NCBI RefSeq assembly: GCF_036867415.1
Contig: NZ_JBAJHU010000014.1
Span: 1 to 64,000 of the forward strand
From: Rossellomorea sp036867415
GTDB lineage: Bacteria; Bacillota; Bacilli; Bacillales; Bacillaceae_B
DNA length: 64,000 nucleotides
Direction: 5' to 3'
The translations under genes were made by a program, and so were the position numbers. This document shows, piece by piece, positions 41,345-49,269 of this stretch; position 1 is the stretch's first letter; every line of letters starts with the position of its first letter. The notes beneath the pieces were generated by a model. The model was not told where the DNA came from. It saw nothing but the letters and a program-made list of their open reading frames with translations, and did not search any database.

Positions 41345-41890
41345 TCAACGTTCGGGAAGTACATTAAATACTTTTTCAACAAACCAGCGGATCACATAGG
41401 ATAGGGGCAAATAAATCACGAACGACCACCATGACTGCCAATGATAGGCTTTATAGTAATCCAGCCACCTGAAGAATGGCTCGCTGATGAAGGAAGCTCC
41501 TGCAGCTAAAACCACATTAGCGATAAAGAACGCCTTCCCTTTTGGAAAGTAATAATAGATGAGCATATAGGTGACAGGAACCAGTGCATAATCAAACAAA
41601 TAGGCTTTTGGATATATGGGGAATAGTTCAGACGGATACCCCCAGAATCCCAATTCAAACCCCAAACCGTCCAGATTCGCTGCAGCTATGATCCAAACCA
41701 TTCCCAGAAACAATATTTTCGGCAGCTGTTGCCGATCCACCACCTTTAAGATGAATACCCAGAGGATGATCATTAAAATAATGATGACCCACCACTTCAG
41801 GGTTAGAAAATTATATTCCAGCCAATAATCGATATTTAATTCAGCCGCTTTCATTAATTCTCTATGAACGTTGTCATATTTTTCAATCAT
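41345..41890 (-). CDS. CBO0543-family membrane protein
   Basis: A 181-residue protein with about five hydrophobic segments (first at ~33-49, LKWWVIIILMIILWVFI). Aromatic-rich loops include ELFPIYPKAYLFDYALVPVTYM and EPFFRWLDYYKAYHWQSWW. It resembles the CBO0543 group of uncharacterised Firmicutes membrane proteins. The start is the ATG following GAGGTACAGTG; a GTG one codon earlier is less likely. It stands alone between bioY and ytmB. Function unknown. Confidence 0.75.
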   Translation of the reverse strand: MIEKYDNVHRELMKAAELNIDYWLEYNFLTLKWWVIIILMIILWVFILKVVDRQQLPKILFLGMVWIIAAANLDGLGFELGFWGYPSELFPIYPKAYLFDYALVPVTYMLIYYYFPKGKAFFIANVVLAAGASFISEPFFRWLDYYKAYHWQSWWSFVIYLPLSYVIRWFVEKVFNVLPER

Positions 41891-41950
41891 CACTGTACCT
41901 CAGTTTTTTTACTAGTATGAGGTTTTTGCCATGGGATTATTATCTCAACA

Positions 41951-41974
41951 AAAAAGAACCTGAAAATCAGGCTC
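41951..41974 (-). terminator. Terminator of the ytmA-ytmB operon
   Basis: GAACCTGA and TCAGGCTC form a stem with one mismatch around AAA. On the minus strand it runs into TTCTTTTTTGTTG. It starts at the ytmB stop codon. Confidence 0.7.
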
Positions 41975-42217
41975 TCAATTGATGGAATTCAGCGAAATCA
42001 GCTTATAGAAAATCGTCGTCTCTTCTTCATGCCATTGTACTTTCTCGATAAGCGCAAAACCCCTTGAGTGGCTCCCTTTCGTTGTCCGAACTTCAATCGG
42101 GGTGTGCATCGGGTATAAGCGGTATCCTTGTTTTTGCAATTGAAACAGATTGTCTTTCATCCTGACTTCTTTCCCCTTCGTGATAAGCATGGTATTAAGC
42201 TCAAGACCCATCCCCAT
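41975..42217 (-). CDS. ytmB: YtmB family protein (DUF2584)
   Basis: An 80-residue protein, MGMGLELNTMLITKGKEVR at the start, with GYRLYPMHTPIEVRTTKG in the middle. It matches B. subtilis YtmB in length, N-terminus and position next to ytmA. The beta-rich pattern suggests a small barrel. Function is unknown. Two ATG codons are close: the one chosen has AAAGGGG seven bases upstream, while the earlier one abuts that site. It is 12 bp downstream of ytmA, so cotranscribed. Confidence 0.82.
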   Translation of the reverse strand: MGMGLELNTMLITKGKEVRMKDNLFQLQKQGYRLYPMHTPIEVRTTKGSHSRGFALIEKVQWHEEETTIFYKLISLNSIN

Positions 42218-42229
42218 AGTCATTCCCCT

Positions 42230-43015
42230 TTACTCCTGGTTTTTCATCCAGCTGCAGAGCATACTGACGATCTCACGGTTCATCAAAGGGGGAAAATAAT
42301 GCGTGAATTCCGTGAAATAATAGGAGTCCACTTTTTTCCCTGCCTCTTTCAGCCGTTTTTCTAATCTATATGCATGATCGATTGAAACGTTGTGATCTTT
42401 TTCACCGTGAATAATCAGTACAGGTGCTGCAATCTCCTCCACTTGGGATAGCGGGGTCCTCCACTCATAGCGTTCGGGGTATTTATTCGGGCTCCCGCCG
42501 ATTACCCTTTTCATCATCCTGCGAAGGTCTTTTCGTTCTTCATAGGTGAGGAACATATCCGACACTCCTCCCCAGGTAACGATCGATGTGACCCCCTTCT
42601 CTTTTATGGCAGTGAGCAGCGCCATCACCCCGCCGCGTGAAAAACCGAATAAGTGGATTCTATCTCTATGTACTCTTTCATACTGCTTCAGCAACTGATA
42701 AGCCGAAAGTGCATCTTCGCGGTCAACTCCCGCAAAGTCTTCATTTCCTTCCCCGCCTCGGTTCCCCCGGTAATACGGGGCAAACACAATGAACCCCTCC
42801 TGTGCAAATTGGGCGATGCGTGCGGGTCTCACCATCCCCACTCCTTTGATTCCCCCCCTTAAATAAAGAAATCCATCATACTCCCCGGGCCATACGGGTT
42901 GTGCAAGCAGCCCTTTCACTCGCAGTCCCCCGGAAAAATAAATGATCTCATAAAGCTCAACATGGGGATTCGGGGACGGGAATAAAGTCTTCTTTACAAT
43001 GGTTCCATTTCTCAT
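42230..43015 (-). CDS. ytmA: YtmA-like alpha/beta hydrolase (prolyl oligopeptidase family)
   Basis: A serine hydrolase of 261 residues with an S9-like catalytic domain only. The nucleophile motif is GFSRGG (~Ser 124), the acid is in IIHGEKDHNVS (~Asp 204) and the His is near FTHYFPP (~238). Peptidase or esterase activity is inferred from the fold. No signal peptide. First gene of ytmA-ytmB and divergent from the ytlACD importer. GAAAGGAAGAGAAT precedes the ATG. Confidence 0.85.
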   Translation of the reverse strand: MRNGTIVKKTLFPSPNPHVELYEIIYFSGGLRVKGLLAQPVWPGEYDGFLYLRGGIKGVGMVRPARIAQFAQEGFIVFAPYYRGNRGGEGNEDFAGVDREDALSAYQLLKQYERVHRDRIHLFGFSRGGVMALLTAIKEKGVTSIVTWGGVSDMFLTYEERKDLRRMMKRVIGGSPNKYPERYEWRTPLSQVEEIAAPVLIIHGEKDHNVSIDHAYRLEKRLKEAGKKVDSYYFTEFTHYFPPLMNREIVSMLCSWMKNQE

Positions 43016-43205
43016 ATTCTCTTCCTTTCAAAAATGGGCTCTGGGTATTCACACATTTTTTATCCTTCACATAAACTATCTTATCAAATCAAACATCAAA
43101 TTTGTCACGATTACCCATAGGAGCAACCTACCCCTCTACCACTTGGAAAAAACATATAGAGGGTCTTACATGCGCCCATGGTTCATTAAAAGGAGGGAAA
43201 GATCA

Positions 43206-44207
43206 ATGAAAAAATGGACTCGATTCGTCTTCACGCTTCTCTTAACCGCAGTGATGACCATCGGTTTAGCTGCTTGCGGCAGTGGAGGGGATGAAGACCA
43301 AAAAGTACGTGTGGCCGAGGTGACACGCTCCATCTTCTATGCTCCCCAGTATGTGGCCATTGAAAAAGGATTTTTTAAAGAAGAAGGGCTGGATATCGAA
43401 CTCACCACCACCTGGGGCGGAGATAAGACGATGACGACTTTACTTTCTGACGGGGCGGACATCGCACTGGTCGGATCGGAAACATCCATTTACGTTCATG
43501 CACAGGGGTCTGATGATCCCGTCATCAACTTTGCCCAGCTGACACAGACAGACGGCACCTTCCTTGTGTCACGTGAAAAGGTAGAAAATTTCGAGTGGGA
43601 TCAGCTTAAAGGCTCTACCTTCCTTGGCCAGCGGAAAGGCGGCATGCCTCAAATGGTCGGAGAATTTGTGCTTAAACAGCATGGCATCGACCCTCATAAT
43701 GATTTGAATCTGATCCAGAACATCGACTTCGCCAACATCGCCAATGCCTTTGCATCCGGTACAGGTGATTTCGTCCAATTGTTCGAACCCACCGCATCCA
43801 TCTTTGAAAAAGAAGGGAAAGGTCATATCATCGCTTCCTTTGGTACAGAATCCGGCCACGTCCCGTACACCACCTTCATGGCGAAGGACAGTTATATGAA
43901 AGAAAACAAGGAAGCCATCGAAAAATTCACCAAGGCTCTGTACAAAGCACAGAAATGGGTGGATGAAAATTCCCCGAAAGAGATCGCTGAAGTAATCGAA
44001 CCGTATTTCGAAGACACGGAATTAGACATCATCGAAACCGTGGTGGACCGGTATAAATCTCAAGGTTCCTTCGCAACAGATCCGATTCTGGATGTCGAAG
44101 AATGGAATAACCTGCAGAACATCATGGAAGAAGCAGGAGAACTTCCGGAGCAAATCGACCATGAAACACTTGTAAACACGTCGGTCGCTGAAAAAGTGAG
44201 TGAATAG
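43206..44207 (+). CDS. ytlA: ABC importer substrate-binding lipoprotein YtlA
   Basis: A 333-residue lipoprotein: basic start MKKWTRF, hydrophobic core LLLTAVMTIG, lipobox LAAC (~Cys 23). The mature part belongs to the NMT1/THI5-like or sulfonate-binding group (RSIFYAPQYVAIEKGFFKEEGLDIEL, GADIALVGSETS), which bind pyrimidine thiamine precursors, sulfonates or nitrate. Which ligand cannot be decided here, as no thiamine riboswitch is seen upstream. AAAAGGAGGGAAAGATCA precedes the ATG. It forms ytlA-ytlC-ytlD with the next genes, though a 211-bp repeat-bearing spacer intervenes. Confidence 0.88.
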   Translation: MKKWTRFVFTLLLTAVMTIGLAACGSGGDEDQKVRVAEVTRSIFYAPQYVAIEKGFFKEEGLDIELTTTWGGDKTMTTLLSDGADIALVGSETSIYVHAQGSDDPVINFAQLTQTDGTFLVSREKVENFEWDQLKGSTFLGQRKGGMPQMVGEFVLKQHGIDPHNDLNLIQNIDFANIANAFASGTGDFVQLFEPTASIFEKEGKGHIIASFGTESGHVPYTTFMAKDSYMKENKEAIEKFTKALYKAQKWVDENSPKEIAEVIEPYFEDTELDIIETVVDRYKSQGSFATDPILDVEEWNNLQNIMEEAGELPEQIDHETLVNTSVAEKVSE

Positions 44208-44264
44208 GTGAATGTGAGGTGCGAAGTGGGGTAATCGGTGAACCGGCGATGAGTGGTTGAGACC

Positions 44265-44326
44265 GTTACCTGGTACAATTCAACCGATTTGTGCCAGGCA
44301 CAAATACCCCGTTCTGTGCCTGGCAC
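44265..44326. repeat. Cluster of CTGGTAC / CCTGGCAC palindromes (site C)
   Basis: TTACCTGGTACAA (~44266-44278), the perfect palindrome TTGTGCCAGGCACAA (44289-44303) and TGTGCCTGGCAC (44315-44326). It lies inside the ytlA-ytlC spacer, within what should be one operon. Confidence 0.8.
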
Positions 44327-44418
44327 CCGAATCTATACGCTCCCGTACCGGAATCACCAAATAGGGCTGACCCCGCGTCAGCCCTTCATTAATAGAGAAA
44401 GACTGGAGGCGCATTACC

Positions 44419-45195
44419 GTGAATTTTCTGTCACTGGACACGATTCATCACACTTATTTCTCACCTAAGACGGCGACAAATGCCCTTTCCAATATTTCAT
44501 TGCATGTGAATGAAGGAGAGTTCATATCCTTTATCGGGCCGAGCGGATGTGGGAAAACCACACTTCTTTCCATCATCGCCGGACTCATCAGACCGACTGA
44601 GGGGAGCGTCTTGCTGCACGGCAAACCGGTCAGTTCTGAAAGGAACCAGATGGGATATATGCTTCAGCAGGATTATCTGTTTCCATGGAAAACGATTGAG
44701 GAGAATATTTTCTTAGGGTTGAAGATTATGGAGAATCTAACAGAAGAGAAGAAACGTGAAGCTTCTGACCTGCTGGAGGAGTTTGGTCTGTCGGGAGTCG
44801 CAGCCTCTTATCCGAGAGAGCTGTCCGGCGGTATGCGGCAGCGGGTCGCCCTGATCCGGACGCTGATCACTGAACCGAAGATCCTGCTTTTGGATGAGCC
44901 GTTTTCAGCACTCGATTACCAAACGAAATTAAAGCTCGAGGATCTTATTTTTTCCACGCTGAAGTCATTGAACAAAACAGCCGTGCTTGTGACCCATGAT
45001 ATCGGTGAGGCCATCGCGATGAGTGACAGGATCATCCTGTTCGCTTCAAAGCCTGGCAGGGTGCATAAGATGTTTGAAGTACCTCTGGAGTTAAAGGCAC
45101 TAAAGCCGTTCACCGTCCGTAATCACGCAGCATATCCGCCGTTTTTTCAAAGCATATGGAAGGAGCTTGAGAATCTTGAGTCAGCTAACCCTTAA
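44419..45195 (+). CDS. ytlC: ABC importer ATPase YtlC
   Basis: A nucleotide-binding subunit of 258 residues: Walker A GPSGCGKTT (~40-48), Q-loop MLQQDYLFPW (~81-90), signature LSGGMRQR (~135-142), Walker B ILLLDEP (~155-161) and the switch His in VTHDIGEA. The Q-loop tail YLFPW is typical of taurine/nitrate/sulfonate importers (TauB/SsuB). GTG start with GGAGG nine bases upstream. It overlaps ytlD by 20 bases, so translation is coupled. Confidence 0.92.
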   Translation: MNFLSLDTIHHTYFSPKTATNALSNISLHVNEGEFISFIGPSGCGKTTLLSIIAGLIRPTEGSVLLHGKPVSSERNQMGYMLQQDYLFPWKTIEENIFLGLKIMENLTEEKKREASDLLEEFGLSGVAASYPRELSGGMRQRVALIRTLITEPKILLLDEPFSALDYQTKLKLEDLIFSTLKSLNKTAVLVTHDIGEAIAMSDRIILFASKPGRVHKMFEVPLELKALKPFTVRNHAAYPPFFQSIWKELENLESANP

Positions 45196-45976
45196 ACAGA
45201 AACATGCCGAGTATATTCAATCCCTGAAGAAAGAACAGCGCTGGGTGTGGTTCTATCAGGCTCTTATCTTCCTTATCTTTTTCAGCTTATGGGAAATCTC
45301 TAGCCGCAACGGCTGGATCGATCCGCTGATTTTCAGTTCCCCTTCGAAGATCTGGGCACTTTTTTTGGATAAGGCTGCAGATGGGAGTCTCCTTGCAAAT
45401 CTATCCGTGACATTGGGAGAAACGATTCTCGGTTTCATCCTTGGGACGCTGCTTGGAACTTTGTTGGCGGCCCTTCTATGGTGGTCATCTTTTCTATCAA
45501 GGGTATTGGATCCCTATCTGGTGATCCTGAATGCGATGCCGAAAGTGGCACTCGGCCCGATCCTCATCGTCGGTCTTGGTCCGGGGTTCACTTCAATCAT
45601 TGCGATGGGTACGATCATATCCGTCATCATCACCACAATCGTCGTATACACCTCCTTTAAAGAGGTCGATCCCAACTATTTGAAAGTCATGATGACGTTC
45701 GGGGCAAAAAGGGGTCAAATGTTCAAAGAGGTCGTCCTGCCCTCATCCTTCCCGACCATCATCTCCACTTTGAAAGTGAACGTGGGCTTGTCATGGGTGG
45801 GAGTCATTGTCGGTGAGTTCCTTGTGTCTGCAAAGGGACTCGGTTACATGATCATCTACGGGTTCCAGGTCTTCAATTTCACCCTGGTCATGCTGTCCCT
45901 GCTTGTGATCGCCGTATTTGCCACAATTATGTATAAAGTAGTCGAGCAGCTTGAAAAGAAGTGGATCAAGTCATAA
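45176..45976 (+). CDS. ytlD: ABC importer permease YtlD
   Basis: A membrane permease of 266 residues of the BPD/SsuC-TauC type with about six hydrophobic segments. The ATPase-coupling EAA loop is MTFGAKRGQMFKEVVLPSSFP (starts ~171). It begins inside ytlC. Either of two TTG codons is possible; the one used has AAGGAG ten bases upstream, the other (45167) is only one base from it. The 3' end overlaps the convergent ytkD by 11 bp. Confidence 0.88.
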   Translation: MSQLTLKQKHAEYIQSLKKEQRWVWFYQALIFLIFFSLWEISSRNGWIDPLIFSSPSKIWALFLDKAADGSLLANLSVTLGETILGFILGTLLGTLLAALLWWSSFLSRVLDPYLVILNAMPKVALGPILIVGLGPGFTSIIAMGTIISVIITTIVVYTSFKEVDPNYLKVMMTFGAKRGQMFKEVVLPSSFPTIISTLKVNVGLSWVGVIVGEFLVSAKGLGYMIIYGFQVFNFTLVMLSLLVIAVFATIMYKVVEQLEKKWIKS

Positions 45977-46430
45977 GCTTCAAGTGTTTAAGAGCCAATT
46001 CCACCACTTTATCCTTCATGATAAAACTGAATTCAGGGTGTGTCTGCATATCGGCCGGCTCACCCTCCCACAGTTTGCATCCATCGGTTTCCAAATAATC
46101 CTCTTTCATTACCAGTTCTTCCGCTTCTGCAAAGAAAATCGTCTTCACGAAAGGCGGTCGATCATACACTTTATATTCCCCCACAAAAATAGGATTTTTG
46201 ATTACTCCCCCTGTTTCTTCAAAGGTTTCGCGGATAGCCGTTTCCTCAAGCGATTCCCCTGTTTCACGCTTGCCGCCCGGGAATTCTAGACCGCGTTTTT
46301 TATGCTGCGTCAATAACCATTTATTTTTATAACGGCAAATGACCAATACGTGATGTGATTCTTGCTGAAAAGATTTTTTCTTAAATCCCAGCTCCACCTT
46401 CAAGCCGTTCGCATCGATAAATTGTTCCAT
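45966..46430 (-). CDS. ytkD: Nudix hydrolase YtkD
   Basis: A nucleoside triphosphate pyrophosphohydrolase of 154 residues. The Nudix box begins at GGKRETGESLEETA (~52) and ends REXXEEXG-type at RETFEETGG (~67-75), fitting GX5EX7REUXEEXGU. B. subtilis YtkD cleans 8-oxo-dGTP and may also act on RNA 5' ends. Cytoplasmic. GGGGTGAATTAG precedes the ATG. Tail-to-tail overlap of 11 bp with ytlD. Confidence 0.92.
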   Translation of the reverse strand: MEQFIDANGLKVELGFKKKSFQQESHHVLVICRYKNKWLLTQHKKRGLEFPGGKRETGESLEETAIRETFEETGGVIKNPIFVGEYKVYDRPPFVKTIFFAEAEELVMKEDYLETDGCKLWEGEPADMQTHPEFSFIMKDKVVELALKHLKLMT

Positions 46431-46465
46431 CTAATTCACCCCACTCTTATCTAATCACAAATAAA

Positions 46466-46503
46466 AAGCATTGGTCCACCGATAAATTCGGAACCAACAC
46501 TTT
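46466..46503 (-). terminator. Terminator of the gene at 46509
   Basis: On the minus strand GTTGGTTCC pairs with GGACCAAT-type sequence with a bulge, followed by GCTTTTTATTT. It lies just past the 46509 stop and about 36 bp upstream of the ytkD start. Confidence 0.65.
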
Positions 46504-46508
46504 TATTT

Positions 46509-46835
46509 TCAGCGGGGAGATTGATCGTCCAGGATTCCCATGCTTTCAATATGCTTTTTAGCATCCTCATCCCCGAGTTCATGGATCATGGCATACACCT
46601 GGTGAAGATTTTCATCGTACGCATCATTCTCGCGATCAAAGTGATACTGAACATATGGAACATGTGAACGGTAGAAGTTTTGCCAATCGATCGAATGGCT
46701 GGAATCAAAGATCTCCCTCAACTTTGTGATTTCTTCGTCCGTAGCCGAAACCTTAAAATTCCATGGTGAATCCGTCGAACTTCTTGAAATCTCACCTTGA
46801 GCTATTTCAATATAATAATCATGACGTTCGTCCAA
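46509..46835 (-). CDS. Uncharacterised 108-residue acidic protein
   Basis: A cytoplasmic acidic protein, MDERHDYYIEIAQGEISRSS at the start, with FDSSHSIDWQNFYRSHVPYVQYHFDRENDAYDE in the middle. It is rich in aromatic, His and Asp residues. Similar short proteins next to ytkD in other Bacillaceae exist as far as I recall, but I cannot name a domain. The TTG start has AAAGGGG eight bases upstream; a GTG nine bases earlier abuts that site. Own terminator. No function is proposed. Confidence 0.65.
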   Translation of the reverse strand: MDERHDYYIEIAQGEISRSSTDSPWNFKVSATDEEITKLREIFDSSHSIDWQNFYRSHVPYVQYHFDRENDAYDENLHQVYAMIHELGDEDAKKHIESMGILDDQSPR

Positions 46836-46844
46836 GCTTTCCAC

Positions 46845-47090
46845 CCCTTTGTTTTACTTATCCTTCTTTTTCCTCAATTCAACGAATTCTATTCATGTTG
46901 AAATTGTCTCCTTTCAACACATTCCTACATATTGGTTGCAGCCGGGGGTGGTCAATTATTGAAGGACCTCACGGTGTAAGGAAAGCGAGTATGTGGAGGC
47001 AAATCTCCAATCCTTTTTAACAAAGCGAAAATAATTGGCACTCTCACGCATAAAGTCTCTATTCTTTAGTATAGTATCAATAAGAAAGAC
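46845..47090. other. Spacer upstream of the DUF6154 gene
   Basis: No ORF with a ribosome-binding site and no stable hairpin. A locally GC-rich stretch (GCAGCCGGGGGTGG, ~46939) stands out but has no clear meaning. Confidence 0.3.
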
Positions 47091-47092
47091 AA

Positions 47093-47121
47093 TTGATTTT
47101 ATAAGCAAAAATGCTTATGAT
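47093..47121 (+). promoter_or_regulatory. Putative sigma-A promoter of the DUF6154 gene
   Basis: TTGATT (47093-47098), 17 bases, TATGAT (47116-47121). The leader of ~75 bases that follows ends in GGGAGG before the ATG. Confidence 0.6.
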
Positions 47122-47205
47122 GATAAATTTCGGGTATATACAAAATAAATTGTAGAGTAATTCGATCCTAATTCTGTTAAAATTGATAAAAGGGAGGTGA
47201 AGTGC

Positions 47206-47451
47206 ATGAAGTTGATTGAAGAAATTTATGAAATGTACCGAGGCAGGATCAAAGGTACAGATGAAGACTTAGACCTCATTGCCCTTACGATTTTAGAAGA
47301 TACTTCCAGGAATGAAATCATTGAATTGATTCAAGAAATGGAAACAGAAGAACTGGAATATTTCCTTCGACTATACATATTTGAGACGTTAAAAGAAAAA
47401 TGGTCCAATAGTGAAGAACGGGTGCGATTGGAACGTAAAAGTCTTCACTGA
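47206..47451 (+). CDS. DUF6154-like small protein
   Basis: An 81-residue acidic, largely helical cytoplasmic protein. It begins MKLIEEIYEMYRGRIKGTDEDLDLI and contains LIQEMETEELEYFLRLYIFETLK. The pattern fits the DUF6154 family of Bacillaceae as I recall it. Function unknown. GGGAGG eight bases upstream fixes the ATG; a GTG nine bases earlier overlaps the site. A perfect terminator follows. Confidence 0.75.
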   Translation: MKLIEEIYEMYRGRIKGTDEDLDLIALTILEDTSRNEIIELIQEMETEELEYFLRLYIFETLKEKWSNSEERVRLERKSLH

Positions 47452-47478
47452 TTTTTCGAAAATCCATAGAATAAATGA

Positions 47479-47512
47479 AGCCTTAAACAGAAGTCTGTTT
47501 AAGGCTGTTTTC
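47479..47512. terminator. Terminator between DUF6154 gene and the YjfB-like gene
   Basis: AGCCTTAAACAG pairs perfectly with CTGTTTAAGGCT (47495-47506) around AAGT, then TGTTTTCTT on the plus strand. Confidence 0.85.
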
Positions 47513-47695
47513 TTACCCTTTCACGTCAACATTGAGTCCCTTGCTTGGATGCGGTGCAGCATTTGCGGAATGCATATCTTGAAGCATGACTGTCACATGA
47601 GCAGCCTGGGTGGACATATGACTCTTCAATAGATTCATACTGAGCGTCCGCTGAAGCTCAGCTACCTGTTTCCCCATAATGGAGGATACGTTCAT
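47513..47695 (-). CDS. YjfB-like putative motility protein
   Basis: A 60-residue protein, MNVSSIMGKQVAELQRTLSM at the start and ending GLNVDVKG. Short YjfB-type proteins (PF14070, 'putative motility protein') share the pattern of a short N-terminal helix rich in Ala, Met and Gln followed by HP-S-GLNVDVKG-like ends. The role in motility is only suggested by family context. GGGAGG seven bases upstream supports this ATG over one 51 bases earlier. Convergent with the DUF6154 gene. Confidence 0.65.
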   Translation of the reverse strand: MNVSSIMGKQVAELQRTLSMNLLKSHMSTQAAHVTVMLQDMHSANAAPHPSKGLNVDVKG

Positions 47696-47878
47696 TGAAA
47701 TTCCTCCCCCTCTCCCTGTTTCTTTCATCATACCAAAATCATCCAAGGTTGAGACTTACAATTTCCTAAATAAGAGGAGGTCTTTTCTCCTATATAGTGC
47801 ATTCAACAAATTGTGCGATTTTTGAACTGACAATTCTTTTTTCTGTGATAGAATAGGAAGAAAAAAGGAGGTTGAACT

Positions 47879-48064
47879 GTGTCATTAACTCTTGTAATGA
47901 TCATCGCTGTCGCGATATGCATTCTCGTGATATTTGTTAGTGCCTTGACAACATCCAAAGCATATACGACAGTTAAACACACTGTCGATCCGCTCGAAAA
48001 TAATCCGCATCTACAGAATATGGGAGAAAACAAGCATAATTCTGATGAGGAAACAAAGCAATAG
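47879..48064 (+). CDS. ytzI: YtzI-like single-span membrane protein
   Basis: A 61-residue protein with one N-terminal transmembrane helix (LVMIIAVAICILVIFVSAL, ~5-23) and a hydrophilic cytoplasmic or external tail ending HNSDEETKQ. It fits B. subtilis YtzI, found near luxS. Function unknown. GTG start with AGGAGG seven bases upstream. A clear terminator follows. Confidence 0.75.
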   Translation: MSLTLVMIIAVAICILVIFVSALTTSKAYTTVKHTVDPLENNPHLQNMGENKHNSDEETKQ

Positions 48065-48079
48065 GAATCATAAATTGAA

Positions 48080-48108
48080 AACCGGGTGGAAATGAACCCG
48101 GTTTTTTG
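48080..48108 (+). terminator. Terminator of ytzI
   Basis: AACCGGGT (48080-48087) pairs with ACCCGGTT (48096-48103), then six T. Confidence 0.88.
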
Positions 48109-48129
48109 TTCATTATCCGGGCTCATAGA

Positions 48130-48164
48130 AAATCCACCGGCTCACTTAAGTGACCGGTGGATTT
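48130..48164. terminator. Terminator of luxS
   Basis: AAATCCACCGG (48130-48140) pairs with CCGGTGGATTT (48154-48164), with an inner TCACTTAAGTGA palindrome in the loop. On the minus strand it is followed by TTTCTATGAGC, so the T-tract is short. Confidence 0.75.
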
Positions 48165-48173
48165 ATATAAATA

Positions 48174-48647
48174 TTAAGCAAATACCTGCTTTAAGTCTTC
48201 TTTACTCTGGCTCAGCCAGTACTTCATTAATTTCTTTGCACCTTCTAAATCATGAAGTTTTGCCTGGCCGCACTGTTTCTCGTTGGCTGCCGGGATTTCT
48301 TCAATTTCGACTGCTTCTTTCATCGTCGCTTCGAGCAGGTCGATAATTTCCTCCACTGCAGGTTCACCGCTGACGACCAGATAATAGCCGGTCTGGCATC
48401 CCATCGGAGAAATATCAATGATATCAAAGTGTTCATAAGGCTCTGCATATTTACGGATTGTAAACGCAAGTAAATGTTCAAGCGTGTGAATCGAGTCAGG
48501 CTTCATTGCCTGCTTGTTTGGCTGACTGAAACGGATATCGAATTTATTGACAAGGCCGTCACTTCCTACCTTATGCACTCCACAATGTCTTACATACGGC
48601 GCTTTTACCGCATTATGATCTAATTCAAAGCTTTCTACTGATGGCAT
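48174..48647 (-). CDS. luxS: S-ribosylhomocysteine lyase LuxS
   Basis: A 157-residue metalloenzyme of the activated methyl cycle. It splits S-ribosylhomocysteine to homocysteine and the AI-2 precursor DPD. The metal site is HTLEH (His 54, His 58) plus Cys 126 (EKQCGQAK), with catalytic Cys 84 in MGCQTG. It recycles the product of SAM-using methyltransferases and so ties functionally to metK. GGGAGTGATTATGA precedes the ATG. Monocistronic. Confidence 0.97.
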   Translation of the reverse strand: MPSVESFELDHNAVKAPYVRHCGVHKVGSDGLVNKFDIRFSQPNKQAMKPDSIHTLEHLLAFTIRKYAEPYEHFDIIDISPMGCQTGYYLVVSGEPAVEEIIDLLEATMKEAVEIEEIPAANEKQCGQAKLHDLEGAKKLMKYWLSQSKEDLKQVFA

Positions 48648-48873
48648 TCATAATCACTCCCATTAGTTTCTGATACTAGTATAACGTAAATTCATAGTAA
48701 TTTCATCAACTTAATCTGCTTTAAGTGAAATTTATAATTTCCCTTTTCCTCAACCTTCGCCATAGAGGCAGACGAACCCTCTTTACAATTTCATTTCATT
48801 TCCAGATCCGTCTCCTTTCATGGAAAGTACGATTTTGATATAGTAAGAAGAAAAGACTCTAGGAGATCATTGA

Positions 48874-49119
48874 ATGAAACGCGCATTACTTTTACTGTTT
48901 CGATTTTATCAAATCGTGATTTCGCCGATAAAACCTCCGACATGTCGATTCTACCCCACCTGTTCACATTACGGCATGCAGGCAGTCGGCAGATTCGGCG
49001 CACTGCGCGGAGGATTCCTGACGATTAAGCGAATTCTCAAATGTCACCCATTCCACCCCGGCGGGATCGATCATGTACCGGAAGAGTGGCCGTCTAAGAA
49101 GAGGGAAAACATAGACTAA
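48874..49119 (+). CDS. yidD: Membrane protein insertion efficiency factor YidD
   Basis: An 81-residue basic protein (YtjA in B. subtilis). The family signature PTCRFYPTCSHYGMQAV lies at ~22-38 and the C-terminal KCHPFHPGGIDHVP at ~56-69. The amphipathic N-terminal segment (ALLLLFRFYQIVIS) attaches it to the membrane, where it helps insertion with YidC/SpoIIIJ. AGGAG eight bases upstream supports the ATG. Alone on the plus strand, between luxS and the zinc lipoprotein gene. Confidence 0.93.
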   Translation: MKRALLLLFRFYQIVISPIKPPTCRFYPTCSHYGMQAVGRFGALRGGFLTIKRILKCHPFHPGGIDHVPEEWPSKKRENID

Positions 49120-49215
49120 TTCTCATTTTACGGGAGTTGGTCTTTTTATTGTGTACGCGTCTTAAACTTTTGTCTTGCTTATTGCGCTCCAGGATAGTAA
49201 AATAACCATTGTGCT

Positions 49216-49236
49216 AAATCGTAATCATTACAATTT
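49216..49236. promoter_or_regulatory. Zur box upstream of the zinc-binding lipoprotein gene
   Basis: AAATCGTAAT, one base (C), ATTACAATTT: an inverted repeat with a single mismatch, matching the Bacillus Zur operator (TAAATCGTAATNATTACGATTTA-type). It sits 34 bp before the start codon. Zinc-loaded Zur should repress the gene. Confidence 0.85.
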
Positions 49237-49269
49237 GTTATTTTCACAACAATTAAAGGAGGATTCCTC

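Noticed and set aside
43016..43205. Possible riboswitch in the ytlA leader (CCCTCTA/TAGAGGG hairpin)
   Set aside because: No TPP, preQ1 or SAM consensus is present, and the hairpin has no T-tract. It is left as unassigned leader structure.
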